Made by a program: the position numbers and the translations under genes. A DNA stretch of 64,000 nt from JAEYKI01 sp036679405. Lineage in GTDB: Bacteria > Bacillota > Clostridia > Christensenellales > Christensenellaceae. Within the stretch, counting starts at the first letter, position 1. Each line of letters opens with the position of its first letter. The notes below the pieces were generated by a model, which saw nothing but the letters and a program-made list of their open reading frames with translations, did not search any database and was not told the DNA's origin. Shown here piece after piece: positions 39,469-48,659 of this stretch. Where the stretch lies: the NCBI GenBank assembly GCA_036679405.1, contig JAVBVZ010000004.1, forward strand, positions 248,001-312,000. Reading direction: 5' to 3'.

Positions 39469-39692
39469 AAAAATCTTGCCCCCAGTTCATATCTAAATCT
39501 ATCATCAAATTTGGCAAAAACCAAATCAGTCCAAATAATATTATACTTGAATCCCCTCTGGATTTCCACGTTTGTTTTTTTGGCTTTCATCCCGGTAGTG
39601 GTTTCGCCAAAATGAAATATCTATAAAAAAGCAGACGATAATAAATCCGCCGCTTGTATGTTGATCCTATTAAATAATAATGGAAGACTCTT

Positions 39693-40157
39693 TTATTTTT
39701 CTTCCAGCGGTTCAGTGTACTCTTCTACCGAAACGCTGGACAATTGAAAGATCTTCTGTGCAAATTTATCCGGATAAGGATATTTAAAAACAACCCGGCT
39801 GATACCCGCATTCACAATCATCTTAGCGCAAATGACACATGGCTGATGAGTACAGTACATGGTTGCACCATCTATCGCTATCCCCAGCTTGGCCGCCTGT
39901 ATGATGGCATTTTGCTCCGCATGGATAGCATAGCAAAGTTCCGCGCGTTCACCAGACGGGATCTTCATTTCATCACGCAGGCATGTTTTTCGGTCACGGC
40001 ACGTGTCCAAACCTGCAGGCGCTCCATTATAACCCGTAGTAATAATCCGCTTGTTCCGGACAATAACGGCGCCGATATTCCGCCCCTCACGGTAGCAACT
40101 GGACCATTTTGCAATTGTAAAAGATAACTCCATAAACCGTTTATCCCATTTATCCAT
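39693..40157 (-). CDS. comEB: dCMP deaminase family protein (ComEB-like)
   Basis: Deaminates dCMP to dUMP for thymidylate synthesis. Zinc ligands and the catalytic Glu are visible: H79 and E81 in AIHAEQNAII, C107 and C110 in THQPCVICAKM. The insert GAPAGLDTCRDRKTCLRDEM with extra Cys is typical of the dCMP group. The 154-residue length is standard. It is monocistronic and divergent from groESL. The dUTPase at 43390 acts in the same pathway. Confidence 0.93.
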   Translation of the reverse strand: MDKWDKRFMELSFTIAKWSSCYREGRNIGAVIVRNKRIITTGYNGAPAGLDTCRDRKTCLRDEMKIPSGERAELCYAIHAEQNAIIQAAKLGIAIDGATMYCTHQPCVICAKMIVNAGISRVVFKYPYPDKFAQKIFQLSSVSVEEYTEPLEEK

Positions 40158-40313
40158 TTACAGTCCCCTTTACCCAAACTTTATTTCTATTTTACATGTT
40201 CGTATAAAACATTCACACACTAGAAATTGAAAGCATTATGTATTATTTAGGAGAATTCAGAATTTAACTCTCAAAAAACGCAGAATTTAAAGTTTTTTGA
40301 AACATTTTAATAT

Positions 40314-40381
40314 TTGCCATATTACGGGATACACTATATTATATAAACATGCTATTAGCACTCACCACTTATGAGTGCTAA
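40314..40381 (+). promoter_or_regulatory. groESL promoter with CIRCE operator (HrcA site)
   Basis: A perfect CIRCE element, TTAGCACTC, nine bases, GAGTGCTAA, lies at 40355-40381, just after the promoter TTGCCA (40314-40319), 17 bases, TATTAT (40337-40342). Repression by HrcA, relieved on heat stress, follows from the known element. Confidence 0.95.
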
Positions 40382-40418
40382 CAAATTTTAGGAACGAATT
40401 TCATAAGGAGGCTTGAAT

Positions 40419-40706
40419 ATGAAGATTAAACCTTTAGGCGACAGAGTCGTCATTAAATCCGTTGAAGCGGAAGAGACCACCAAAAGCGGCATTGTTCTGC
40501 CCGGATCGGCGCAAGAAAAACCGCTGATGGCAGAAGTTGTTGCCGTTGGCCCGGGCGGGGTCGTTGACGGTAAAGAGGTCACCATGTATGTTAAAGAGGG
40601 TGACACTGTCATTTATTCCAAATATGCGGGAACAGAAATCAAAATGGACGGCGAAGAATTAATGGTCGTACGCCAAAATGATATTCTGGCAGTAGTAGAG
40701 AAATAG
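40419..40706 (+). CDS. groS: Co-chaperonin GroES
   Basis: The heptameric lid of the GroEL chamber. The 95-residue protein begins MKIKPLGDRVVIK and has the mobile loop EETTKSGIVLPGSAQEKP and the roof region. The ATG at 40419 has AAGGAGG seven bases upstream. It is the first gene of the CIRCE-controlled operon, 13 bases ahead of groL. Confidence 0.98.
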   Translation: MKIKPLGDRVVIKSVEAEETTKSGIVLPGSAQEKPLMAEVVAVGPGGVVDGKEVTMYVKEGDTVIYSKYAGTEIKMDGEELMVVRQNDILAVVEK

Positions 40707-40719
40707 GAGGATCAAGCAC

Positions 40720-42351
40720 ATGGCAAAACAAATCAAATACGGCGAGGATGCCCGCCGCAGCCTGGAAGCAGGCGTTAATAAACTTGCAGATACCGTAAAA
40801 GTTACACTGGGGCCAAAAGGTCGTAATGTCGTTTTAGATAAAAAATTCGGCTCTCCCCTTATTACCAATGACGGTGTCACTATTGCAAAAGAGGTTGAAC
40901 TGGAAGATCCCTTTGAAAATATGGGCGCACAGTTGGTCAAAGAAGTTGCTACCAAAACAAACGACGTTGCGGGCGACGGCACAACCACCGCTACCCTGCT
41001 GGCACAGGCAATCATTCGTGAAGGCCTTAAAAATGTTGCTGCCGGGGCAAATCCTATGGCGATCAGAAAAGGTATTCTGAAAGCAGCCGATGCGGCGGTT
41101 AAAGCCCTGAAAGACATGAGCAAACCTATCCAAAGCAGCCAGGCGATTGCGCAGGTTGGCGCAATTTCTGCCGGAGACGAGCAGATCGGCGATCTGATTT
41201 CTCAGGCCATGGAAAAAGTAGGCAACGACGGCGTTATCACCGTAGAAGAATCCAAGACCATGATGACCGAACTGAATGTCGTGGAAGGTATGCAGTTTGA
41301 CCGCGGCTACGCATCTGCGTACATGGTAACAGATTCTGATAAAATGGAAGCGGTACTGGACGATCCGATGATCCTGATTACCGACAAAAAAATATCCTCT
41401 ATTCAAGACCTGCTCCCCATACTGGAACAAATTATGCAGGCCGGCAAAAGGCTTCTCATTATTGCGGAAGATGTCGAAGGCGAAGCATTGGCTACGTTGG
41501 TGGTCAACAAACTGCGCGGCACCTTTAACTGTGTTGCGGTTAAAGCTCCCGGCTTCGGTGATCGTAGAAAAGCCATGCTGCAGGACATTGCAATTCTTAC
41601 CGGCGGTACTGTGATTTCCGAAGAAGTGGGACTGGATCTTAAAGAAGCCAAAATGGATATGCTGGGCAGTGCTCGTCAAATTAAAGTGGACAAAGAAAAT
41701 ACGACTATCGTGGAAGGCAAAGGCGACCCGAGCGAGATCAAGGCCCGCATAGGTTCCATCAAAAGCCAGATTGAAGAAACCACGTCAGACTATGACCGTG
41801 AAAAGCTGCAGGAGCGTCTTGCCAAACTGGCCGGCGGCGTAGCCGTTATCCAGGTAGGCGCTGCCAGTGAGACTGAAATGAAAGAAACAAAACTCCGCAT
41901 TGAAGATGCTCTGTCCGCTACCCGTGCCGCAGTAGAAGAAGGCATTGTCCCTGGCGGTGGCGTAGCCCTGCTCAATGTGGCTGATCAGATTACCAAGTTA
42001 ATCAAAAAGCTGGAAAGCGATGAGAAAACCGGTGCCGCCATCGTACTGCGCGCCATTGAAGAACCGGTTCGCCAGATTGCTTTCAATGCAGGCGTGGAAG
42101 GAAGCATTATCGTTGAAAAAATCATGGAAAACCAAAGCGCTTCTTATGGTTACAATGCTGCTAAGAACGTTTATGTTGACATGATTGAAGCGGGCATTAT
42201 AGACCCCACTAAGGTTGTCCGTTCCGCTCTGCAAAACGCTTCCAGCGTTGCGGCGATGCTTCTGACAACCGAAAGCATCGTTACCGACATCCCTTCAAAG
42301 GAACCCCCCATGCCTCCGGCAGCTCCGGGTGGAATGCCCGGCATGTATTAA
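40720..42351 (+). CDS. groL: Chaperonin GroEL
   Basis: The 60-kDa chaperonin that folds proteins in an ATP-driven double ring. The 543 residues include KVTLGPKGRNVVLDKKFG, NDVAGDGTTTATLLAQA (ATP site), the apical domain, and the GGVALLN region. The tail ends GGMPGMY, the usual Gly/Met-rich terminus. Codon use is even and GC is slightly above the surroundings, as expected for a highly expressed gene. Confidence 0.99.
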   Translation: MAKQIKYGEDARRSLEAGVNKLADTVKVTLGPKGRNVVLDKKFGSPLITNDGVTIAKEVELEDPFENMGAQLVKEVATKTNDVAGDGTTTATLLAQAIIREGLKNVAAGANPMAIRKGILKAADAAVKALKDMSKPIQSSQAIAQVGAISAGDEQIGDLISQAMEKVGNDGVITVEESKTMMTELNVVEGMQFDRGYASAYMVTDSDKMEAVLDDPMILITDKKISSIQDLLPILEQIMQAGKRLLIIAEDVEGEALATLVVNKLRGTFNCVAVKAPGFGDRRKAMLQDIAILTGGTVISEEVGLDLKEAKMDMLGSARQIKVDKENTTIVEGKGDPSEIKARIGSIKSQIEETTSDYDREKLQERLAKLAGGVAVIQVGAASETEMKETKLRIEDALSATRAAVEEGIVPGGGVALLNVADQITKLIKKLESDEKTGAAIVLRAIEEPVRQIAFNAGVEGSIIVEKIMENQSASYGYNAAKNVYVDMIEAGIIDPTKVVRSALQNASSVAAMLLTTESIVTDIPSKEPPMPPAAPGGMPGMY

Positions 42352-42367
42352 ACCGGATCACAAGAAT

Positions 42368-42402
42368 AAAAAAAGCGGCCTTATTACAAGGCCGCTTTTT
42401 TC
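42368..42402. terminator. Terminator of groESL, probably shared with the opposing MBL gene
   Basis: Stem AGCGGCCTT/AAGGCCGCT with A run before and T run after; both strands have a usable T run. Confidence 0.88.
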
Positions 42403-42417
42403 TTATTTACTACAGCT

Positions 42418-43218
42418 TTAAAGTTCAAAAACCTCTAAATCATCGGGCACAAAAACATTTCCGTTATAGTACTCCTTGCTTTCCTTTGTGTAGCGTGCTT
42501 TCCGATTTGGCCAGGTCTCATCCTCCGTATGCCATAAAATGAGGTTTTTTACCCCATATTTTTCCGCCTGCTCACTGGCTTCTTTGACTGTACTGTGGTG
42601 ATACCTGTATGGCTGAAATATATCGCGATCCTCATACAGGCAAAACGCCTCGGCGAGCATCCAGTCGCTGTTACGGACAAATTCGACGCAAGCGTCATTT
42701 AAAGGCTCATCTCCAAGAAAAGTGAGCGTTTTTGCATCCGTTTTCATCCGGAAGCCAAATTGCGGCGCTTTGGTGGAATGAACATCAAAAAAGGTAAACG
42801 TATTCCCAATAATATTTCGGTTTTCCCGGTCTTTAATAATATTAAACTGCATACGCTTGCCAAACTCGGAACGTTCGCCCGGGCGAATAATCATATGGCT
42901 GATTACCATGATTTTATCATATACCTGCTGACAGCAATAAAAACGCAGATCTCCCTCATATTTATTCAGTTCCATCAGATACCCGACATATCGAATAACA
43001 ATAAAAATCCCCATTAAATGGTCTGTATGTTCGTGGCTGACAAAAATATCATGAATGTCTTCCAAACGAAGCCCTGCACGGTCCACCTGCCCCAAAATGC
43101 CGTGTCCTCCGCCTCCGTCCACCAGCAACACATCATTGTCATGGCAGATTGCAAAACTGGTGTTAAAATATTTTTTCACAATTGCCGTCCCTGTACCCAA
43201 TACTATAATTTTGTCCAA
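42418..43218 (-). CDS. MBL-fold metallo-hydrolase, RNase Z-like
   Basis: A 266-residue hydrolase with the zinc motif HEHTDH (VSHEHTDHLMG), Asp ligand region LTFLGDEPLND, and late His residues (YRYHHST, LILWHTEDE). It resembles ribonuclease Z-like hydrolases of unknown substrate and differs from the MBL protein at 13926. The start is a TTG behind GAGGG; no ATG is available upstream of the conserved IIVLGTGTA strand. It is a single gene with its own promoter, convergent with groL. Confidence 0.82.
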   Translation of the reverse strand: MDKIIVLGTGTAIVKKYFNTSFAICHDNDVLLVDGGGGHGILGQVDRAGLRLEDIHDIFVSHEHTDHLMGIFIVIRYVGYLMELNKYEGDLRFYCCQQVYDKIMVISHMIIRPGERSEFGKRMQFNIIKDRENRNIIGNTFTFFDVHSTKAPQFGFRMKTDAKTLTFLGDEPLNDACVEFVRNSDWMLAEAFCLYEDRDIFQPYRYHHSTVKEASEQAEKYGVKNLILWHTEDETWPNRKARYTKESKEYYNGNVFVPDDLEVFEL

Positions 43219-43283
43219 AACAAGCCCTCTTTCCCGTATTCAAAATGTCAAAATTTTGCCTCCAGCAAGCAAAATTCTTCTGT

Positions 43284-43312
43284 ATTATAGCGTAATTTTT
43301 TTTTATGCGCAA
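43284..43312 (-). promoter_or_regulatory. Promoter of the MBL hydrolase gene
   Basis: TTGCGC (43307-43312), 17 bases, TATAAT (43284-43289) on the minus strand. Confidence 0.6.
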
Positions 43313-43323
43313 TCAAACATGAT

Positions 43324-43350
43324 AAAAACCGGACAAGATGCCCGGTTTTT
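43324..43350 (-). terminator. Terminator of the M16 peptidase-dUTPase operon
   Basis: Stem AAAAACCGG/CCGGTTTTT with a nine-base loop, past the dUTPase stop at 43390. Confidence 0.8.
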
Positions 43351-43389
43351 ATCAAATGATCCCCGATCATGTATTGTTTTGTGCGGCTT

Positions 43390-43758
43390 TTATTGCTTTG
43401 ATTCTAATGCATATCCTTTTTTTTCAGAAAGGCCGTATTGCCTATCAAAGTTTTCCTTGTTTTTTTCCATATAACGATCAAAAAGCATATCCGCGTCCAT
43501 TCCGGCTTTGTGGCACATGCTCACAAAAAAATGCAGAATATCTACCAATTCTCCGCGCACCAAATCAACGTCTACTTCTTTTTTGTTTTTCCACCATTTG
43601 AAATTTACTTCATCCAAAAGTTCTGCCAGCTCAGAAAGCATGGCCAAAGTCTCTTTTTGAATCCACTCTTCCATGGCAATACCTTGCAGGGCTCGTTTTT
43701 GGATAATTTCATCATCAAATTTTTTTTGATATTCAAATATCTTTTCAAGTTTATCCAT
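43390..43758 (-). CDS. Dimeric all-alpha dUTPase
   Basis: Hydrolyses dUTP to dUMP and pyrophosphate, keeping uracil out of DNA. The 122-residue helical protein shows the all-alpha NTP-pyrophosphohydrolase metal motifs ELAELLDEVNFKWWK and RGELVDILHFFVSM, and a basic C-terminal strand. This fold is unrelated to trimeric Dut. It starts eight bases after the M16 peptidase stop and is co-transcribed with it. Confidence 0.87.
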   Translation of the reverse strand: MDKLEKIFEYQKKFDDEIIQKRALQGIAMEEWIQKETLAMLSELAELLDEVNFKWWKNKKEVDVDLVRGELVDILHFFVSMCHKAGMDADMLFDRYMEKNKENFDRQYGLSEKKGYALESKQ

Positions 43759-43766
43759 ATTAACTC

Positions 43767-45023
43767 CTAAAACTGAAGCTTCCCGAAATCAGCATCTTCC
43801 TTTCCGACTACAGTAATCGAGCAGGCATCAAAATCTACCATGGTATCAACCAAATCGAACACATCATTATATGTAATCTTGTCCACCATAGTAATCGTTT
43901 CTTCTTCAGTCATTAATTTGCCGGTCAGCAGTTTCCCTTTTCCTATAGCATTCATTTTAGCAGATGTGCTTTCAAGTGCCAATATGTAATTTCCCTTAAG
44001 CTGTTCTCTGCCCTGTATAAATTCTTCTCTTGTAATATTATCCTTTTTGAGACGCTGCATTTCCTGCACAATAAGCTCCAATACAATCTGCGTGTTTTTT
44101 TGCGTTGTCCCCGCGTAAATTCCAAACATGCCGGTGGTGGAATAAAATGCAGGATAAGAATAAACCGCATAAGCCATCCCCATCTCTTCACGGATTTTCT
44201 GGAAAAGACGCGAACTCATAGAAGATCCGGTAAGGTTATTCAATACCGAGAGCGCAAACCGCTTTCGGTCATCATAAGCGCATCCGGGAAAAGCCAGGCA
44301 TAAATGAGCCTGCTCTATATCACGCTTTACAAAAGCATTTTTCCGATTCATGTTGAGATTATCAACTTTCAAATCGGAAGCCGGCACATCCGGAGTGCAC
44401 CCTTGTCCAAAATACCGGTTCAGCAATCCCATAAGCTTGTCCCGGTCAAAATTTCCGGCAACGGCAATCACAATATTGCTGGGTCCGTAATACTTGTTTT
44501 TATAACGGATAATATCTTCCCGTAAAAAAGACCGAATATTTTCCGCCGGTCCTAAAATAGACTTTTCAAGCGGGGTACCTTTAAAAAAAGTCGACGATAT
44601 CAGTTCATGAGCGACCTCATCCGGCGTATCATTGTACATTGCAATTTCTTCAAGAACCACTCCCTTTTCTTTTTCCAGTTCCTTTTCATCAAATACCGAA
44701 TTCAGAAACAGATCAGAAAGAACTTCAAGTCCGTCGTCCAGCTTCTCATTAATCATCTTAATATAGTAACAGGTACATTCTTTAGCGGTAAAAGCATTAA
44801 TTTGGCCGCCCATATTATCTATTTCCATAGCGATCTGCTTGGAAGTGCGTTTTTCGGTCCCCTTGAAAAGCATATGTTCAATCAAATGGGAAATTCCGTT
44901 GTCGCCTTCTGTTTCGGTTACCGAACCTGCCCGTACCCAGATGCCGACTGTAACGGAATGAAAATCCGAAACCTGTTCGCATACCACCGGAATGCCTGAA
45001 TCTAGTTTTTCTTCAAAATACAT
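43767..45023 (-). CDS. M16-family zinc peptidase (processing-peptidase-like)
   Basis: A pitrilysin-family metallopeptidase. The inverted zinc motif HLIEH (H46, E49, H50) and the distal Glu (EEIAMYNDTPDEVAHE) are intact, so the catalytic half is active in principle. The C-terminal half includes the inactive-like domain with the R/Y pair region (SSRLFQKIREEMGMAYAVYS). At 418 residues it matches the YmxG/MlpA type often found after pnp in Firmicutes, as here. Its substrate is unknown. Confidence 0.92.
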   Translation of the reverse strand: MYFEEKLDSGIPVVCEQVSDFHSVTVGIWVRAGSVTETEGDNGISHLIEHMLFKGTEKRTSKQIAMEIDNMGGQINAFTAKECTCYYIKMINEKLDDGLEVLSDLFLNSVFDEKELEKEKGVVLEEIAMYNDTPDEVAHELISSTFFKGTPLEKSILGPAENIRSFLREDIIRYKNKYYGPSNIVIAVAGNFDRDKLMGLLNRYFGQGCTPDVPASDLKVDNLNMNRKNAFVKRDIEQAHLCLAFPGCAYDDRKRFALSVLNNLTGSSMSSRLFQKIREEMGMAYAVYSYPAFYSTTGMFGIYAGTTQKNTQIVLELIVQEMQRLKKDNITREEFIQGREQLKGNYILALESTSAKMNAIGKGKLLTGKLMTEEETITMVDKITYNDVFDLVDTMVDFDACSITVVGKEDADFGKLQF

Positions 45024-45041
45024 ATACCTTCTCCTATCCCC

Positions 45042-45071
45042 ATATAAAGAAAGAAGCCGGAAACTCCGGCT
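45042..45071 (-). terminator. Probable terminator of pnp
   Basis: Stem AGCCGGA/TCCGGCT with a GTT loop; the following tract is T-rich but interrupted (TCTTTCTTT). Confidence 0.55.
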
Positions 45072-45103
45072 GTTTTCTTTTTACGAGCTCCCCTTTTTGG
45101 GGG

Positions 45104-47272
45104 TTATCTTCTGTCTCTACCCCGTCTGCCCCTGTCTTGCCTTTCCGGCCGTTCACGTTCAGGTGCATCTGCCGAAGCATCTTTATCTTTGGGCAACATA
45201 GCCTTTCTGGAAAGATTGATTCGTCCTTGTTTATCAATCTCAATAACCTTTACCAGGATTTCGTCTCCTTCTTTAACCACATCTTCAACCTTTTCAACAA
45301 ATTTGTTGTCCAGATTATTGATGCGGCACATTCCTTCTTTACCGGGCGCCAATTCAACAAAAGCACCAAAATTCATCAGCCTAGTAACTTTTCCCATATA
45401 AACATCGCCGACTTCTACGTCTTTGGCTATACCCTCAATAATTTTACGCGCTTTTGCGGAGGCCTCCGCATCTGCAGAAAGAATATAGACGCGCCCGTCA
45501 TCCTCCAAATCGATTTTCACGCCGGTATCCGCAATGATCTTGTTGATCATCTTGCCACCGGGTCCAATCACCTCGCGGATTTTTTCAGGATCAATAGAAA
45601 ACTGTGTAATCTTGGGTGCATATACCGAAAGCTCCGGCCTTGGCTCGCTTAAAACCTCGTTCATTTTACCTAAAATGAACAGACGTGCAACCCGCGCTTT
45701 TTCAAGCGCGCCTTCCAGGACCGGCTTGTCTATTCCTTTGATCTTTATATCCATCTGGATGGCGGTGATGCCTTTTTCTGTTCCCGCTACTTTAAAATCC
45801 ATATCGCCCATAAAGTCTTCCAGGCCCTGAATATCTGTTAAAACAGTAATATTGCCTGTCTCCTGGTCCTTGATCAGCCCCATGGCAGCTCCGGCGACCG
45901 GCGCTTTCATGGGAACGCCTGCATCCATGAGCGAAAGTGAACTTGCGCAAATTGAAGCCTGTGAAGTGGAACCGTTTGAGCTAATGACTTCCGATACTGC
46001 ACGGATCGCATAGGGGAATTCCTCCTCAGAAGGCAGCATAGGCTCTATCGCGCGTCCCGCCAGCGCTCCGTGTCCAATTTCACGGCGGCTCGTAGAACGC
46101 AGCATACGAGCTTCTCCCGTCGAATACGGCGGCATATTATAAAAATGCATGTAGCGTTTATATTCTTCCTCGCCCAATCCGTCAATCGTCTGGCTCTCAC
46201 GCATAGCTCCCAATGTTACAACCGTCATAGCCTGTGTCTGTCCGCGCGTAAACACCGCGCTTCCGTGTGCTCTGGGGAGCAACCCTGTCTCACACCATAT
46301 CGGACGAATCTCATCAAGTTTTCTTCCATCCGGACGCACGCCCTGATTGACGATCTTATCGCGGATTACTTCTTTCGTGATCGCATACAGCACATTACTG
46401 ATATGCAATTCGCTATCCGGATAAATTTCTGCAAAATGTTCCTGAATCTCCGCCTTCATAGCGTCCTGACGGGCTTCGCGTTCAGCACGGTCAAAAGTAT
46501 CCAGACTGGCAACCACTTTATCCGTTGCGTATTCTCTTACCGCAGACTCAATCTCTTCGGGGATACTATATAGCTCCACCTCTATTGCCGGTTTTCCAAT
46601 CTCGGATTTAATTTGTTCGATAAACGCGACAATTTTTTTGATTTCTTCATGCGCAAGCAAAATGCCTTCCAGCATCACTTCTTCGCTTACTTCATTTGCG
46701 CCTGCTTCCACCATCATAACAGCATCTTTGGTTCCGGAAACAACCAGGTGCAAAAGGCTCTTCTCACGCTGTTCGCTGTCCGGATTAAATACATACTCTC
46801 CGTCTACATAGCCAACAGTAATGGATGCCGTTGGGCCTGCAAACGGGATGCCGGATATACTCAATGCGACCGAAGATCCAATCATGGCATAGATGTCCGG
46901 CGGAATATCCGTATCTACCGAAAGTACAGTTGCAATTACCTGTACATCATTATAATATCCTTTGGGAAAAAGCGGCCGTATCGGGCGGTCAATCAACCGT
47001 GCCGTCAAAATTGCTTTCTCGGAAGGACGCCCTTCACGCTTTAAAAAGCCGCCGGGGATTTTCCCTACCGCATACATTCTTTCCTCGAATTCAACACTTA
47101 AAGGAAAAAAATCTATTCCTTCACGCTTGCTTTTGGATACCGTAGCCGTTACCAGCAATGCAGTGTCTCCGCACCGGATAATACAGGACCCATCTGCCTG
47201 CTGCGCATATTTTCCGCATTCAACAGTCATCTTACGGCCTGCTAATTCCATTTCGTATATTTTATTTTGCAT
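45104..47272 (-). CDS. pnp: Polyribonucleotide nucleotidyltransferase (PNPase)
   Basis: Degrades RNA 3' to 5' using phosphate. From the ATG at 47272 (GAGG four bases upstream) the 722 residues hold two RNase PH domains (FFPLSVEFEERMYAVGKIPG ... and RPIWCETGLLPRAHGSAVFTRG are landmarks), a KH domain with GKMINKIIADTGVKI and an S1 domain (GKVTRLMNFGAFVEL), then an Asp/Arg-rich tail. The longer frame to 47311 adds 13 residues without support. It follows rpsO by the usual Firmicutes order. Confidence 0.97.
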   Translation of the reverse strand: MQNKIYEMELAGRKMTVECGKYAQQADGSCIIRCGDTALLVTATVSKSKREGIDFFPLSVEFEERMYAVGKIPGGFLKREGRPSEKAILTARLIDRPIRPLFPKGYYNDVQVIATVLSVDTDIPPDIYAMIGSSVALSISGIPFAGPTASITVGYVDGEYVFNPDSEQREKSLLHLVVSGTKDAVMMVEAGANEVSEEVMLEGILLAHEEIKKIVAFIEQIKSEIGKPAIEVELYSIPEEIESAVREYATDKVVASLDTFDRAEREARQDAMKAEIQEHFAEIYPDSELHISNVLYAITKEVIRDKIVNQGVRPDGRKLDEIRPIWCETGLLPRAHGSAVFTRGQTQAMTVVTLGAMRESQTIDGLGEEEYKRYMHFYNMPPYSTGEARMLRSTSRREIGHGALAGRAIEPMLPSEEEFPYAIRAVSEVISSNGSTSQASICASSLSLMDAGVPMKAPVAGAAMGLIKDQETGNITVLTDIQGLEDFMGDMDFKVAGTEKGITAIQMDIKIKGIDKPVLEGALEKARVARLFILGKMNEVLSEPRPELSVYAPKITQFSIDPEKIREVIGPGGKMINKIIADTGVKIDLEDDGRVYILSADAEASAKARKIIEGIAKDVEVGDVYMGKVTRLMNFGAFVELAPGKEGMCRINNLDNKFVEKVEDVVKEGDEILVKVIEIDKQGRINLSRKAMLPKDKDASADAPERERPERQDRGRRGRDRR

Positions 47273-47390
47273 AGTTTCCTCCTGTTTCTCTTCCACCAAC
47301 ACTCCGGCCAAAGCTTCTAATCTTTAGCCACACATCTATCTTTAAAATGCCATCTAAAACATTTAAAAGCAGTTTTTAAATAGGGATTTA

Positions 47391-47422
47391 AAAATATAGA
47401 GCGAGACAAAGCCCCGCCCTAT
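47391..47422 (-). terminator. Terminator or attenuator after rpsO
   Basis: A 12-pair stem (ATAGGGCGGGGC/GTCTCGCTCTAT, three wobbles) followed by ATTTTT, between rpsO and pnp. Confidence 0.7.
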
Positions 47423-47430
47423 ACCGTATT

Positions 47431-47694
47431 TTATTTTCTCAAATTAAGTCTGGCGATCAGCGCCCGATACCGTTCGATGTCCTTTTTCTTCAAATAATCC
47501 AACAGCCCTCTGCGCTGTCCAACCATTTTTAAAAGCCCGCGCCTTGAATGAAAATCTTTCGCATGCGTTTGCAGGTGTTCGTTTAAATGGTTGATTCTGA
47601 ATGTCAATATTGCAACCTGTACTTCCGGCGAACCGGTGTCTCCCTCATGCGTTGCATAATCTTGGATGATGTTCAGTTTTGTTTCTTTGTCCAT
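47431..47694 (-). CDS. rpsO: 30S ribosomal protein S15
   Basis: A small-subunit protein binding the 16S three-way junction. The 87-residue sequence shows the signatures YATHEGDTGSPEVQVAILTF, RINHLNEHLQTHAKDFHSRR and GLLKMVGQRRGLLDYLKKKD. It has a structured leader (47732-47760) and precedes pnp. Confidence 0.98.
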   Translation of the reverse strand: MDKETKLNIIQDYATHEGDTGSPEVQVAILTFRINHLNEHLQTHAKDFHSRRGLLKMVGQRRGLLDYLKKKDIERYRALIARLNLRK

Positions 47695-47731
47695 TTTCTT
47701 TCCTCCATTTTTTCATAGAACCCCATAAACT

Positions 47732-47760
47732 GTGAACACGCCGGAGTCGCGATGCTCACG
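47732..47760 (-). promoter_or_regulatory. Hairpin in the rpsO leader, possible S15 autoregulation site
   Basis: The leader contains an imperfect stem GTGAGCATCGC/GCGTGTTCAC with a seven-base loop, about 37 bases before the rpsO ATG. S15 autoregulates through its own mRNA in several bacteria; the match to any known leader class was not tested. Confidence 0.35.
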
Positions 47761-47798
47761 GTAAATGGTTATAAATTTTCTATCAAATGATATCACAA

Positions 47799-48659
47799 TC
47801 ATTCCGGTTTGTAAATGTTTTTATTGCTCAGTATACTTTTTGCCGTCTCAATATCCTGTTCTGTAAACGCTGTTCTTTCTGTGCACGACCGCAACGCTTC
47901 CTCATTTCGTATGCTGTCTATAAAAAAGACCACTCTGTTTTCCGAATGCAATCCGCACTCCGGGTCCAGCAAATGCGTTTCAATTTCAGGGCCCAGGATC
48001 CGGGTCAAAGAACGATGCATCTTTTCGTCCGCCTCCGTCAATGTCGCATATATACCGCTCGGTGGAGTCATCTTTGACGTAAACAAGGTGAATTGCCCGT
48101 CTCCACAGGAAGATTTTTGCGCTGTGCCGGAAATAAAATACGGCTTTCCAAGCAGTAACGCAGCTTTTTTCACATTACCCGCCGCAATCGATGCACGTAT
48201 CCTTGTGCTGCTCACTTTCTCCCCATCCATCAAAACAGGCGGAACGATTTCTACTTTTATTCCCATTTGAGAGGCATTTTTCACCAAATATCCCGCATCT
48301 CCCTTGGCACCTTTTCCAAAACGAAAATCTTCACCGGCAACCAAGGCCTTCATATTATACTTTGTTTTTAAAAGCAACAGAAATTCTTCTCTTTCTGTAT
48401 TTTGAAAATTGGAGGAATACTCCTGCATAAAAGCATAGTCCGCCCCCGTTTTTGCAAGTAAATTCCTTTTTTCGTCCGCCGTATAAAGGCTTGCACTTTC
48501 ATCGGGCATACGGAAAGTAAAAATTAAGGTCTTCGCGCTCCCTGCCAGTTCTTTCAAGCGTCCGATCAGAGCCATATGTCCCACGTGCACGCCGTCAAAC
48601 ATACCGACAGTAACCACGCAGGGCTTCTCTATTTTATGGTTTTCCTTAAGAAATTTCAT
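47799..48659 (-). CDS. ribF: RibF-type FAD synthetase with degraded riboflavin-kinase domain
   Basis: The N-terminal FMN adenylyltransferase domain is intact (VTVGMFDGVHVGHMALI, AGEDFRFGKGAKGD, SSTRIRASI) and should make FAD from FMN. The C-terminal third aligns with riboflavin kinase by its end (ETHLLDPECGL, VVFFIDSIRNEEAL) but the region that should hold GFPTAN, which binds Mg-ATP, reads SSCGDGQFTLFTS. The length of 286 is about 25 below usual. Kinase activity is therefore doubtful. The gene overlaps truB by four bases and ends the nusA operon. Confidence 0.85.
   Translation of the reverse strand: MKFLKENHKIEKPCVVTVGMFDGVHVGHMALIGRLKELAGSAKTLIFTFRMPDESASLYTADEKRNLLAKTGADYAFMQEYSSNFQNTEREEFLLLLKTKYNMKALVAGEDFRFGKGAKGDAGYLVKNASQMGIKVEIVPPVLMDGEKVSSTRIRASIAAGNVKKAALLLGKPYFISGTAQKSSCGDGQFTLFTSKMTPPSGIYATLTEADEKMHRSLTRILGPEIETHLLDPECGLHSENRVVFFIDSIRNEEALRSCTERTAFTEQDIETAKSILSNKNIYKPE

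Noticed and set aside
39550..39625. Possible riboswitch upstream of the DRTGG gene, with a c-di-GMP-like GGC...AAAGCCA pattern
   Set aside because: Only a short part resembles the consensus; the second helix and the tetraloop-receptor region are missing.
45104..47311. Several long plus-strand frames inside pnp
   Set aside because: They lie opposite a complete PNPase gene and show no protein-like motifs.
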